Positions 24,085 to 37,886 of a stretch of 64,000 nucleotides of DNA are shown here, in pieces. Each line of letters begins with the position of its first letter. Positions within the stretch are counted from its first letter, which is position 1. The notes under the pieces were generated by a model. It was given only the letters and a program-made list of their open reading frames with translations, searched no databases and was not told the DNA's origin. Source of the stretch: Motacilla alba alba (taxonomy: Eukaryota; Chordata; Aves; Passeriformes; Motacillidae); assembly GCF_015832195.1 (NCBI RefSeq), contig NC_052017.1:79733801-79797800 (forward strand), in the 5' to 3' direction. The translations under genes and the position numbers were made by a program.

Positions 24085-27000
24085 CCCTTTTTTTCCTCCT
24101 TCCTTTCTCTATTTTTAGCACTAATGTGAAAACTGCTGGCGTTAGTTCAGATGTTGGTTTTGTGGTGTCCCTTAAGCAGCCAAAGCCAATCTGTTTTGAG
24201 GAGTCCTTTCTAAGATGCTTAATCTGGTTAATGGACAAATTATGTCTGGGAAATTCCACACTGTGAGCTGGATGTGGCAGTATCCTGACGGTGACACTGC
24301 TAATAGGTTTGACAGTGCAGTGAGAGTTTGTGAGAGGCACTCCAGACCATACATCATATTGCACTTCAATCTTTTAAGGGAAAACCTGAAGAAAAGCAGT
24401 CTAAGATACTGACAGGTGAGGCAAGGATGTTCTTTTAGTTCTGGGGACTTGAATATTGGGGCAGACTTTTTGTTTGGTTGTGAGCTCCTATAGTGTGGGC
24501 TGAGAATGCCAAAGTAGCATAACCATAGGGCTTTTTTCAGGCATCCAGAGTTTGATATCAGTTGAAAGATGTCATGTGTAATTAGTCAATTCACTGAGGG
24601 CATTATTTCTTTCTGTATCTGTACAAATAGTCCTGAGTCAGAGAGAGAATGATGTAGTGAGAATGGAAAAAGTGTAAAAACAGAAATGAATTTTAATTCT
24701 CAGCTTTCATTAGTTACTATTTCATTCTAGTGTTTCAGGAAAGAAAAAATTAAAACGTTTGTGTGTATGTAAAATCTAAGCAGGTGAGAATCCTGTGTTT
24801 AAAAAAACCCTAAACCCAGTTAAAAAGAATTCACTGGAGACTGTGTCCTGATTCTAGTGACTGCAGGTCTTTGGTGTGCTAGGAGCCCAAGCTGATGTAC
24901 CAAGGTGTGCATTAGCTGGAACTGCCATATGGCCTGTCATGTCTTAGTGGTTAATTTAACCATCTGTTATGTCTTAACAATTTGTATTCACTTTCAGTAG
25001 TCAGGTTAGAAGGGTTTTCTTCTCTTTAGTACAGTAATTTTCATCATACAGTGCTGTTACATTTTCCTTATCTGAGTTCTATTAGTTTTATTTATAGTCA
25101 TATTACTTGTAGATCATGCTTTGCTTTTCTGATGTTATGACTTGAAGATGCATACATTCAGGCAGGCATTTTGGAGATGTTTCTGCTTAAATTTCTGGCA
25201 CAAAACAAAGTCAGTATCAAAACTTGAGCTGTGAATGTTTCACTTCACTTCTCCTCCTGTTCACTTCTAATTCTGCACTTGTATTCACATCAGTTTCTTT
25301 ACTATGTAAATTAAAATAGGTTAGTGTCTGTAAAACAGGTTTCATAACATGAGAGTTCAGAGTAAAAATCCCACTGTTCATATGCTCTTTCTCGCATGTT
25401 GCGTTTTTGGAATTGCAGTGAAGCTATGACCTGATCTACTCTATATTTTTTTTTTTGATAAGTAGCATTATTATTATGCTACCGTTTATTTAGTAGTAGC
25501 ATTTCAGGACAAGCATCTGAGAGAAACTTACATCAAAAAGGATTTTCAGCCATGATGTGCTATTTAAATCAAAAAGTTCTTTCAGTCCTCTGAAAAGCAT
25601 GCAACATATCAAAGCCACAAAATTCTTATGATTCTCTTTCAGATTCTATGCCTGCAGGCTCTTATCTCAATGATGGGCTTATTGCAATTGTGCCACAGTC
25701 TGGGGTTGGTTGTTGTTTGGTTTTGTTTTTTTTTAACTTGTAGTGTAAGTAACGTTGTCACTTATATTTAAAGTTAAGAATTGATGTAGCCAGCTGTGGA
25801 TCTTTGATTTTCCTTGTCAGAAAGATGAGTGCAAAGTGTTGTAGTGTGTTCAGTCTGATTTTGGTACTGGAAGCCTCAAGTAGCCAGAGGTCTGCTGTGT
25901 GTTGAAAGGTGTGGGGTTGCAACAAAGTTTAATTAATTAAATTAAGTTGTTAACATGTAACTGATAAGGGGTAATACAATGGTTGTTGATCTTCAGCTCA
26001 TGTGTCACTAATGATGTTCCTCCATCATATACATAAGGACATTGTTTAACAGGACTCTTGATCAATGTACTTGATGATCAAGGATTTCTGAATGAGGGCT
26101 GAATGGGATACCTGGTCAAATCTGAATGGGTTTTTGAACATTGAGATTATCACTTGCATATTTTGTGTTTCCAAGGAGCTCTTCAGTCCTGGACAGGAGG
26201 ACAGTAACGTATGCTCTTGCTGTCAGAGATGTTTAGAGAGTATCATGACTTTGTAAGTCTTCTTCTTAAAGGTGTAGCAAGGCAGGATGATAGGATATAA
26301 AGCCTTTCAAAAGGGGCCACAAATAAAAACTGTCCAAGATTTATTAGAGCATACACAATGCCTGTGATCCATTAATTTCAGTAATTTTAATGTCTTTAGT
26401 TTCTTGCAATGACAAATGCCAATATATTGGTTTACTTTATTGACCTTAACTGTCAGATAAGCAGTGTCATTCAAACATGTCTGTTGTATTTATTTTCTTG
26501 ACAGCCTGCACCAGCTATGAACAGCAATCAGGGATTATTTGGTTTATTTCTCTCATGTTACACTTGTCTGATTACAGTATTTATCTTCCTGTGGGAAGTG
26601 AGACTTCATCAAAAAAGAGCATTTCCTAGGAAACAACTATTTCCCTATGCTGCTGAGGAATGTATCAAACTAACGTGGAAAAATTTAGCTAGTAGGGTGG
26701 GCATTTTTCAAGTGTGAAGAGTGGAGATCGATCCGATTTGGTAGGACTGCACTTTTCATGTGTTATTTCTATTGCTCCTCTTGAATGTGGGAAGAGAGGA
26801 AATACCATATGTAGGAATGTGTATTTTCATCTGTACAGTTCTAGGTTATCCTTGTTGCCCTAATCCACTTGGCTGGGTGCTAATGTGATACCCCAGTGGA
26901 ACCTGGCCACAGATGACTTCTAAAAGCTCCACAGTGATGCAGAAGATAGGACGTTCACTTGCTTTCAGGTTTCAGTCTTGGAGGCTTCAGAAGACGAAGA

Positions 27001-30000
27001 AGACTCTCCTTACCATATGCTTTTGTTCATATAGTTAATCAGTTTCTGTTCTAAAAAAATAGATTTAACTTTTTTTCCTTAATTTGGTGCCTCTCACAGA
27101 TATTTTAGAGCTGTGTAGTCTTCTATATACCTTCTGCTGTGATGCATCTGTGGCATTGCAATAAAATAATTTCTCAGTCTTTTGTCAAACAAGATTGGAC
27201 TATTGAAATAATTGATTAATGGATGGTTTCTTGAACACCTAAATAATGGTTTCATTCTTCTCAGTGGTTTTGTATTGGTTTGGTTTGTTTGGGCTTTTTA
27301 AATTAATCTACTACCCCACTTTTTGACCACCATGATCATGCGAGTTCTGGCTATGCTCTGGTGCTGAATACATCATCTGTAAATAACGACTAGCAGGACT
27401 AAAAGTTTAATAATGAGTTTTCTTTGAACTTGAGCATAGACCTGTCTGTGAATGGGCTTGATGCCTGATTTATGTCTCTGAAAGAAAAACAGCGTTGCTG
27501 TCAGGGCAGGCTGGCCAGGGAGTAGGGCTGAGTCCGTTTTCAGAATATGTAGGAGAAAGGTGTGTGGCCTTGATGCACATCACTGCTCTGATTTTAGGCA
27601 GCCCAGAGAGGTGCAGTGCTGTTAGTGGGGAGCGGGGCTGGCAGCTGGATAAGAATGTTTGGCGAGTGCAGTCTGGGGGGAGCCATGCATTCATGGTGCC
27701 TCTATGTTTAGGGAAACCGCCTCTGAGGGCACCGAGCTTCCTTAATGCGAGACTGCTCGTGGGCCTTGCTAATCTTATCGTCTATTGCTTCCTAGTAGTA
27801 TATTGGTTGCTGATTTTCCATTCTGACCTGTTGCTTTTCCAGCCTCTGTGAGCTTCAAACTGCTTAAATGTAAGGGTTTTTGAAGGCAGTGATACGGATC
27901 AGCTTGCAGCTTTGAATAGGAAAGGATGTTGCTGTTGGCTGCTAACCCAGGATCCAGGCAGGAGCCTGTTACACCTCTCCTTCTCAGTGACATCAGTTCT
28001 TTGAGTTCATGGTCCTTCTTTTGATCAGTTATCTCAACTGTCTCTCCAGTGCCTTCCAAAGCTGCAGAATATGGTGGAGGGTTGAGTGTGTAGATGAGGT
28101 GGGATTCAGTTATCTGAAATCCCCTGGTTATCTGTGTAATCTTTCCTGGATATAACTCTTGGTATAACAGCTACTAGTTAGTTGATTTTAATATTTAAAT
28201 AAAATATGCAATAAAAAACTGTTGCTCCTCAGTTGAGACTTGAATAAATTATTAATAGAAAAACTTCTCAGAGCGACTGAAAAGAAATTTTAACTTAAAT
28301 CAAATTGCTGTTCTAGTTTTTTAAATACCAACTTAATAGAAACATTAAAAAGTATGATAGCATTACATCTTTTTTTTTAAATCTTCTGGTTTGTTGTCTT
28401 TTTAGCTAGATTTAAGAACCTTGAAGGGTAGTAGTATTTTGTGTTTTAATATTGACACCCGATAATTTGGAAATAGCATGGTAAAATTACATAGAGAAAA
28501 GTATCATTTTTGCTTAAAACTTAAGGTGTTCAAGAGACATGATTTTAAAATGGCCTTAATTTCTGAGATTTGGGAGTGGTTTAGTTTCTAAAATGAAAAT
28601 ATTTTAGTTACCTGTTGAAATCTTTGTTTTCTTGAAATGTTAGAGGGGTAGTGGCAGTTACTCCCTGATAGGGTTTTAACTCTTGAGCTTCTTGGGGGGA
28701 TGTTCATAATGTTGTTACTCAGATGTGTTGAAGTTGTTTTCACATTGCCACTTAACTGTTTTCAGTCAAATCAGGTTGGTTAAATATTTTGGTCAAAAAA
28801 TTTCTCTGGTTATACATGTGCTTACTGTTTAGTACAGTAGTGTTAAAGTCTTAATTACATGTATAATTTGCAAATAGATCTCTGTTCAATATTAGCATAA
28901 TAAACTAAATATTAAGCTTCTGTTAAGACTAGTATCAGCACTTGAAGATGCAGAACTATTGGTAGAGTATGAAGGAGGTTGAATTAAGCCTACCTCACCA
29001 GAAGATTACCATAACAGTTTGGAAACATGCTGATATCTGGGTTATACTGCTACTGAGTTCAATGGGAAAACTCTTTTGGCTTACAGGAAGCTGAGTTAGA
29101 AAGAAAATCTATTGTTCAAGAACCACTGTTAACTTGTATGTGGGCAAAAGAATTGCAATGCTGCTAGAATGGGGTTGTAATTCTTTATTCTTTAGCAAGT
29201 CTGATTTGTTGATGTGCTGTTAAATGTCTGAAATGTTCTCCTCAAATTTTCTGTATTTTTTCCTCTGATGCAGATTGAGCCAAATACGCATTGAAATTTG
29301 GACATAATCACAACAGGTTGTTTTTCAGGCCACTGTGAAGGATACTAGACTTTGGTGGGAGCAGTTCAGCTGTTCTGAAAATCAGTCTCAAGGGTGCAGG
29401 GCTAAAGAGCACTTTGAAAATGTAGACCATGAAGAATTTAATTCTGTAATAGTAATATCAACTTTCTGGATAATTGCTGTAGTTATAGATAAAATATTTG
29501 GGATTCTTGGCAGACTTTCTAGTAAGGGGAGCAACAGAATTACTTTCAGCAGTGTGCTAATGGCAAGTCAGACCGGAAAATTTTTGAAGGGAAAAATATG
29601 CAAATAGGGCATTCCACTAAAAACATGCACAAAAGTTGAAAAATTCAGAAGAAAACATGTGTATGGCACAAGCTGATTAGGAGAAGGAAAGGGAATAAAT
29701 TACTCTTTTCTCCAGACAATTTGTATTAAAGTTTAAGTAATGTAGTGTCAGTGTATATTTCTCATTTCTATCCTGTGTTGCTTTCTCATCTTACTTTTAT
29801 ATCTGTGCTTTGCATTTTAAAAGTATTTAGTGTCTGTTTATTCAACAAAACCTCTGCAAACACAATGATTGTGGCAGAGGCTTTCAGCAGGAATAGCTAC
29901 ACCCATGGTCTGAGCAGTGCAAGCTCAGCCAGTGAAACGTCACCTTCATCCAGGATTTCAACCTCACAGAACTAGCAGCAAGGGCCGGAATAGTTGTATC

Positions 30001-30659
30001 TTACATGTTACCACTTTGTGGTATAGATCTGACATTTGCAAAGTGTATACTTATTGCCTACTTTATTCTTACCTTCAAAATGTGTAATGTTTGTACGGCA
30101 TGCCCCTGATTCTTCTTGCCAATCTTGATAACAGACCACAGAGCTGAAGTACCTGAATGACAAAAGGATTGAAGTGACAACTTCAATCACAGCTGGAAAT
30201 ATGCAAGTCTCTTTTTAAAATCTTCTAATATAATCTGGTTTTAATAGTAGAATAAGAGGATGTTTTAATAAAATCACATTTGATCTTGCTATTTAACAAA
30301 AAAAAAGAAATAAGCTGTATCCTTAAAATGGTTTTTTCAGGAGGTGTGTTTAATTTATTCATTCTCAGAGAATATTTAAGTTGTAGAAAGTCTTAGCAAC
30401 TTGATTTTTTTTCAAAGTGTTGAAGACTAAATGTTGATAAGGCCCAACCATTCTATTGCAATTTTGAGAAGCATTTGGAAGATCAGCCTTCATATAAATC
30501 TACATCCATTCATCAACTCCAGCTTATTTAATTTGTAGATCTTCAGATATGGGCATAACACGTGAAACTCCGTCTGACTGCTGCTGCTTTTTTCTCCCCA
30601 ACCCTCGAACCTCCCCCAGTCCTGGACCCGTTTAGTTGAGGATGTTCCTGGGTTGTACA

Positions 30660-30801
30660 GCTTTTGCCTTTTCTTGCTTGTTTGGGGTTTTTTTATGGGG
30701 GAGGCAGGAGGTTGGTTTGGGTTTAGTTCAGTTTTGGGATTTTTTTGGTTTTGAGGGGAGGGAGTTGGAGTTTTTTTTCTTTTTTTTTTTTTTTTTTTTT
30801 T
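30660..30801. repeat. T/G-rich tract ending in poly-T
   Basis: G/T-rich sequence ending in T8, C, then T21 (30772-30801). It lies about 330 bp upstream of exon C and is separate from that exon's own acceptor. Confidence 0.9.
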
Positions 30802-31106
30802 GAGCAGGTGGTGGTTTCTTTGGTCTCTGTTTAAGAAGAGATGATAATCATGATATCTATCTCACCAAAATATGTAGATTCCTTGGAAGAAATAGGATTT
30901 TTGGGTAGATGCAGGCAGGCAGCTGAATGATGCAGCTAAAGGGATTAAGTGGAGCTGTAGCTGCCCTTGTTTCCTATTTCTATTTGCGTGTTGAAAACAC
31001 TTACTACTTGGCTTTGTTTGGGGAATTTTTTTGTGTTTAAATGCTACTTTCAAGTAAAATTTTAATAGTCAGATCCTGTATTTGTGTCTTGTTTTCTCCC
31101 TCTTAA

Positions 31107-31337
<231 letters not shown>

Positions 31338-32794
31338 TAACCTGCATGAATGTCTTTCTATGAGATATGTAACTTACTTTCTGCTACTAACTCTTCTTCT
31401 CTTCCTGATGTGCTTAACCAAATGTATTCTGTGCATGCCAGTCAAATAAAATACCTTTTGCAGGTGGCAGCTACCAATAGAACCCCAGATACGTGCGCAA
31501 AAGGGAGGAATACTTAATGTTGTGCTACATGTACAGTAGGTTAAGCTAATTTGAGGAGGGAGCTTACTCATAAAGAGAGAGAAAATACTTCTATTAATCC
31601 AGTGTATTGTCTTGCAGAAAGATCTGTTGTCTCTGAAGAAATTGCTAGGATTTTTTTTGCTTACAAAGCTATTTTTTGTGTTGCAAATAGACTGCAAAGT
31701 TCCTGCCACATAAAGCTAAGTGATTGTTCACTTGCTTTCAAAGTAAATCATAAGTAAATTTTCTTTCTCTGTCCCACAGAGGTATGCTTTGGTCTAGGTG
31801 CACAGACATAAAATTGAATGATAACATAGGGAAAAGCTGTTAGCATCACTGGTTTATCCATAAATAATGATTGTCTCTGAAATGCATTGGTGTACAAGTC
31901 CTACTTGCACAATATCCTCTCAACCAAATGAAATACAGCTGTATGTTGGAACCCACAAATAGATCAAAAATCAACAGGGATATTTATGGTATTTAATGCA
32001 CAAAATAATTAGAGTATATAAATGCTACAGCCAAAATAGCCTAAAGCAGATGTAGAAGAAACTTGCCTTAGGAATTCTAAGTATTTCTGGTGTTTCATCT
32101 TTGCTGTGTTGATCAAAGAGGGAAGATTATGTCCATTTTCAGATCACTCCTATTTTCATCAAGGAAAAGTGCACTTTTCAGAGCAAGATACTTCACTTTC
32201 TTTTAAAACTATTTTTTTAAACTTCTTTAAAAAGCCCGTTTCTCCAAGGGAAAAGCTAGCAGTTTTTGCATGTCCTGCCGCCTTATGCAAGTTTGGATGT
32301 TTGGAGTACAAGAGGAAATCTTAAAAAGGAAATTTAGCCAGACAATTATCTAGCAAAATATCTGTAACAGCTTTATGCTTTTTTGAAGAACACCATTGCA
32401 CCGTTTCTCTCCTGTTAAAGAAACTATCACAGTCTCATGCTTTGTATAGAGTCACACATTGATATGAGGAAAAATTACTATTCTTTGCATGAAAGGGAGA
32501 AAAACTTCTGCTTACATCAGTGAGTTGTGGAGGCAGTGGTAGTGATTGAAACTACTGTTTATATTGAACATTAAGCCTTCTGTTCCACCTGTGGCTGCCT
32601 CTTATTGTCTATATGATGCTCTCTTTCCCAGACATGCCCTGAAGAGCGTTTCTTGTTTCACTTGCAAAATATGCCTTTGGTTGTCTGTGCTGAAGTAGCA
32701 GGCTGTCTTGTGACTGTATTGTTCACAGCACCTTGGTAAGGAAGGAAACCTACTCAACACAGATAACAGTTACAGTGAATTAAACTGGGACACA

Positions 32795-32820
32795 GGATGT
32801 TAGTTGGGGATGTTAGTTGG
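32795..32820. repeat. 13 bp perfect tandem duplication
   Basis: GGATGTTAGTTGG occurs twice back to back. Confidence 0.95.
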
Positions 32821-33300
32821 TTACACAGGGAGATGGGTTTTCAAAAGGAAAGAGAAAAAAATTTAAACCCCCCCCACAGTCCTATGGGTAGCAGAAACAT
32901 GCCCTGTGAAGGTGAGTTTTGTTTTGCCGCTTGGGTTGTGGATGTGAACGTTGCTGCACGCTCACTCTGAAGAAAGACCCCATCAGTCCAACTTTGTGTT
33001 GGGTTGATCCTCCCATGCCTTCCACCCTGCACCCCTATCATCAGGGTCAGGGGAAATGAAAGCAGATGGATGTGTGCCAGTCCCATCACTCTGTTGCTCT
33101 GTTGGTAGCTGTCAGCTTTTCACACAGCCAGGCTGAAGAGCTGTCAGTGCTCAGAGGGAATTTTGAGCTGGATTGGATCAGTTTTCAGACTCCTGCCTCT
33201 AGCACAAATACCAATAGGAACATATCCTTTGTGATGGAGACCATACAATTTTTTTCAAATTAACAGAAGGGAGGGAAAGAAGTTCAAGTTTGCACATAAT

Positions 33301-33427
33301 TTTTTTTTCCTTTTTTGTGTTTTCCTAAATGTTGATTTTTTTTCATTTTTTGGGGGTTTTTTTTTGTTTGTTTGGTTTGTTTTGTTTTGTTTTGTTTTTT
33401 GTTTTTTGTTTTTTTGTTTTTAATTTT
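33301..33427. repeat. T-rich tract with TTTTG pentamer repeats
   Basis: T runs followed by repeated TTTG and TTTTG units at about 33365-33420. Confidence 0.93.
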
Positions 33428-33764
33428 AGGACTAGATTGCTATTTGGTGTAGGATATGGGGGATGTAGATTACTGTGTACTCCATGAAGATATGTGCCAA
33501 GGATTCATGGCCTGTATATTCTGTATGCATGAGTCATGGCAGAGTGGGGAGCTTTAAGACTTCAGAGCAGTCCTTCATACACCATAGTTCAGAACCTTTG
33601 TGTATGACAAAAATGATGATGCATGCTTTTCCACATCTGACAGAAAGAAAAGGGAAGACAAACTTACCAAAGGATTTTTTTTCTCTGCAGCTGACACTGC
33701 CCATTGGAAATAAAAAATAAGTTAGTTATACTTGCAAGCCATTTAATTTGTTTTAGTGAAGTTT

Positions 33765-33870
33765 CTTTTTGGTTGGTTTTGGTTTGGTTTTTGTTTTTAG
33801 TTTTGTTGTACTTTGTGGGGTTTGAAGGGATTTTTATGGGGTTTTTGTTTGGTTTGTTGCTTTGCTTTTA
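33765..33870. repeat. G/T-rich low-complexity tract
   Basis: Repeated GGTTTG, GGTTTT and GGGGTTTT blocks on the plus strand with very few C or A bases. Confidence 0.85.
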
Positions 33871-34170
33871 AAGAACATTATTCCTGAATTTGAAAATTTC
33901 ACTTACTTTGGAAAAGTAACCAAGAATGGTTACTTACTATAGACATCACCTCTTTCTATTTTATGAGCCCTTAAATACATATTACATTCAAAAATGTTTA
34001 CACGGCTGAGGATAAGGCCCTCTCAAGAGTTTTTTGTCTTCTAGGTGAATGAACATTCAGTAAGCAAAATTCAATAAGCTAAAATTTCTCTATGGGGTGA
34101 ACTAAATTAAGTCTGTTCTATATACTCTTTGTTTTTTGGGTGATGTTTTCATTCTTTAGTGTTTTCTTTG

Positions 34171-34201
34171 TTCACTTGGGAATTCCCATTCACTTGGGAA
34201 T
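34171..34201. repeat. 13 bp direct repeat with embedded GGGAATTCCC palindrome
   Basis: TTCACTTGGGAAT occurs at 34171-34183 and again at 34189-34201. The overlapping sequence 34177-34188 is the perfect palindrome TGGGAATTCCCA, which contains a consensus-type kappa-B site. Confidence 0.9.
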
Positions 34202-34293
34202 GAAGTGCATGGTGATAGTTCTGCACTACATACTGCAGAAGGTACAAAACATGTCTGAACATCTCCCCTAATACCTTTAGGAATGATGAATTC

Positions 34294-35022
34294 TTCATAG
34301 AATCACTGAATGGCTTGTGTAGAAAGGGACCTTAAAGATCATCACATTCTGTCTTCCCTATCACTGGCAGGAAACCTTTCACTAGACCAGGTTGCTCAGA
34401 GGCCCATTGAGCTTGGTGTTGAGGATTTCCAGGGATGGGGAGTCCACAGCTCCTGTGGGCAACCTGTTCCAGTGCCTCACCACCCTCACCATAAAGAATT
34501 TCTTCCTCATATCTTACCTAAACCTATCCTCCTTTAGTTTAAGTCTGTTCACCCTTGTCTTGTCACTTAATGCTCTTGTGAAAAATCTCCCCAGCTATTG
34601 TAGTCCCTCTTCAGGTATTGAAGGGGGCTCTAAGGTCTTCCTGGAGCCTTCTCTTCTCTGGGCTGAACAGCCAGAACTCTCTCAGCCTGTCTTTGCAGGA
34701 GAGGTGCTCCAGCCCTCTGAGCATCTTGGTGGCCTCCTCTGGACTTGCTCCAGTAGTTCCCTGTCCTTCCTGTGCAGAGGACCCCAGAGCTGGATGCAGC
34801 ACTGCAGATGAGGTCTCACCAGAGGAGAGGGGCAGAATCCCTTCCCTGCTCCTCCTGGCCATGCTGCTTTGGATGCAGCCTAGGACACGGTTGGATTTCT
34901 GGACTGCAAGCACAAATGGCCAGGTCATGTTGAGCTTTTCATGCAAAAACACTCCCAAGTCTGTCTCCCCAGGTCTAGTCTTGCTCCATTCTCCAGCCAG
35001 CTTGTACCTATGGTGTAAATTA
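34294..35022 (-). mobile_element. CR1 LINE 3' fragment, antisense to the gene
   Basis: Sense strand is minus. The plus strand starts with the reverse complement of the CR1 tail (TCATAGAATCACTGAATGGC) and continues with typical blocks: GGTTGCTCAGAGGCCC, GGGCAACCTGTTCCAGTGCC, AAGAATTTCTTCCTCATATC, CTGGATGCAGCACTGCAGAT, TGCTTTGGATGCAGCC. The minus-strand frame at 34611-34958 is CR1-derived and broken, not a host gene. Confidence 0.93.
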
Positions 35023-37835
35023 TAACTGGGTGTGTTACTGTCATGCTGTCTATGCTAAAGATGATGTTTCAAATGTGACAGCAGTAGCTGTAAAAGCTCT
35101 TTTGGTTGTTAAGCTTTTACTTAACAATCCCTTTTGCTCTTCAAAGGGTAATGCCTTCTCTCTATAAAAAGTACCAGCCCAAACTTTTGAACTAAAAGCA
35201 ATAAGTGTGAAATTTTCCTTTTGAAATGGGAAGCCTCAAAGGATGTGCTTGGAGGGAGTACTCAGACACAATACAAAAAGCAAATTAATTTATTTACTGA
35301 ATAGCAACTTATAGCTTGTATTTGTAACTCAACTAAATAACACTAATAATTTTTGTTCAGGCGGGTTCATTACTGATTTTCCTCATAAACCTAAAGGTTT
35401 TGAATTATTCATATGGTAGAGATAAGCTTATTTGATGGGATGTTTACGTGAACACTGATGGAATTTGAAGAGGGCTGTTAATTAAGAGGAAGGAAGAGTT
35501 GCCTTTCAGCCAGAGTGGCACATGGAATCAATGATTGTTTGCTTATTTGCAGAATTAGAATTTTGAACTAGAGGTTTAGTCTATAGTTATTGACATTTAA
35601 TCCACATCAAACATGAAAACAGGCAAAATCGCACTATTTTGCAAGCCTGAGATTTCTGTAGCTGTCTTGAGGACAGAGCATCCTCACTGTTCTGGTTGTG
35701 GGCTGTCAGTGCTGAACTGCAGCTCAGGAGCACAGCTTTGTCAGCTGTGGGGTCTGTGTGAACAGTTGCCATCACCCTCCAGAGGCTGGCATCACTGTCT
35801 GTAAGCTCATGCTTCTTTTGTGGTCCCTCAGAGAAACAGATGAGCCCTCTTCTGTAAAAAGGATGTAATTTCCAGATAAAGTTTGTAAAATCCTTTAAAG
35901 AGTACTATTCCTAGTAGTCTGGGAGGGAGGGATGAAAAATGGGAGAGCTGTGCTTGTTCTGAACTCTCTACAAAAAGCGACTTTATCAGTGAAGTAAGTG
36001 TTGCTGTGTAAGAGTACTGGTGCTGTTGGTAAACTGTGAGCATTTAGATCTTAAAACCTGCAGAGATCTTAAACCATGCTTTAAGAGCACATACTGGTTT
36101 CAGGGGCTGCAGGCAAATACTTTTGACCCTAACCTTACAAAAGTGACAAGGACGCACTGGAGGAGTGAACCTGTCCTCCTCAGCTCTGTGAAGGGTACAT
36201 GGATCTTGCTGGCATCAGGACAACCCTGGCAGGCTGGATGAAAGCTTAGGGAGGGTCTCAGGATGCACAACCTGAGAATGGTCTCTGTCTCAGTCACCAG
36301 AAGGTCACCCTGGGGAAGGTGTTGTGACACAGTTCAGTTGTAGTTGAATGGACTTCAAAGTCCAGCAGCTTCATGTGGTTAGACAACCACTTGGTGCTCG
36401 TTGAAGTGCTGGGTGCATGGAGCTGAGCTGCCTCCTTGATGAAGACAGGGCATGCAAGGTACTGCAAAGACCATTCTGAGAGCATTGGGAGAATAAGGAG
36501 TTTGTGATTGATCTGCTGAAATTAGAGAGAACCCTCAAAGGAAGCTTTTATTGAAAGGAGCTTGGATAGTAGAAGGCTAAGCAGTAAAAGTTTGTATTGT
36601 CTCTGAAGAGTTGCTTACGGTGGGATCTGCAGGGCTCATCAGGCATGCTCTTGCAATGGGTTACCTATCGGGGAACATGTTTGTGGCAGGTGCACACTGC
36701 AGCACTTCCTGTGCTACCCTCAGAGCTGCCCAATTTCCTTGTGTGTGCAGGCAGCTGCCAGGCTGCCCTCAGGCTTCTCTGATGGCCTCTATTCCTTCAG
36801 GCCAGGTCCGTCTCCCTGAGATTCCTCCCATTGATGCTTGAGTGCTTCCACCAGTGCTTCCAGCAGCACCTCTGAAGACATCTGTTACCAAAAGCTGTGC
36901 TGCCACAGGCTGCCCCACTTCATGGGCATCATGGCACAGAATACCCGTCCAAGAGAAGAGGCCTGTGGCATTTGTGATGGCAGGTGCAAAGCAGAAATAT
37001 GTCTATTTGCAAACTGGGTTTTTGTGTGGAGGAAGATGACTGACTGGAGAGTGGTTAACAGCCAAGGCAGCTGCTTTTCGAAGGAAAGAGTTATCTCTTG
37101 CTCCTGGCCATTTGCCAGTGGCAGGGAAAAACACAGTATTTCATTGTCCTCTGATGCAGCTCAGGGTAAACTGAGCCAAAGGTGAGAATTGCCATTGTGT
37201 ATCTGGACAGATGCTCTTGTCCTCTTCTCTGCCTTCCATCCCACTCCTGCCTCGTATTTCATTTGCTGAAGGAAGTGTCTGCACCAAGGGATGCTTTATC
37301 GCAAGTGCTGCTTGTAGTAATGTTACATTTCTCCTGTAAAAGTATGTTTTGCTTTAGTAGAGTAGAAGCAGTGTCTGTTTCTGGAGTCCAGTCTTTGTTC
37401 ATGGACGAGATACTGCTGGAGGGATGGGAAGAGGAGCCAGGTGGCAGTGGCAGCATTTGCTGCTTTATGCCTGCTGCTCTTGGCCTGGGCTTTTGCTGAC
37501 CTGGAGTTTAAGCAGTGTCCAAGGAGAAGGTGTACAAGAAAACCTAGTCCTTCTTTTGTCACTGGGCTGATGGCTTTCTCAAAACGTGACCGAGCTGCCT
37601 CCTTGTTCTGTCTGATGAGGTGTCTGTGGTGAGGATCATGTCTCTATTCATGGCCTGAAGAAGTAGAGAGGGAGAAGCCAAATGCCCATTTTTCTTCTGC
37701 CCCAGGCAGGAACAGCCCATACAAAATGAATTATACTCTTTGTTTGAGTCTGGTTTTTTGCAGGGACGGGACATAGCTAGTTTTAGTTCTTGGGGGTGTT
37801 CAAATGGCTCTGACCTCCTCCTCTTCTCACAGTGC

Positions 37836-37886
37836 TTTGCACAAGTGAGGCGGGTCAGTTTTGCACAAGTGAGGCGGGTCAGTTTG
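37836..37886. repeat. 24 bp tandem duplication
   Basis: Two perfect copies of a 24 bp unit (37836-37859 and 37860-37883, beginning TTTGCACAAGTGAGGCGGGT), plus a few bases of a third. Perfect identity suggests a recent, possibly polymorphic duplication. Confidence 0.95.

Noticed and set aside
30771..30801. Poly-T tract as a retroposon tail on the minus strand
   Set aside because: No element body or target duplication was recognised next to it.
34392..35025. Overlapping open frames of 110-140 codons
   Set aside because: They lie wholly inside the antisense CR1 fragment and translate repeat sequence in other frames.
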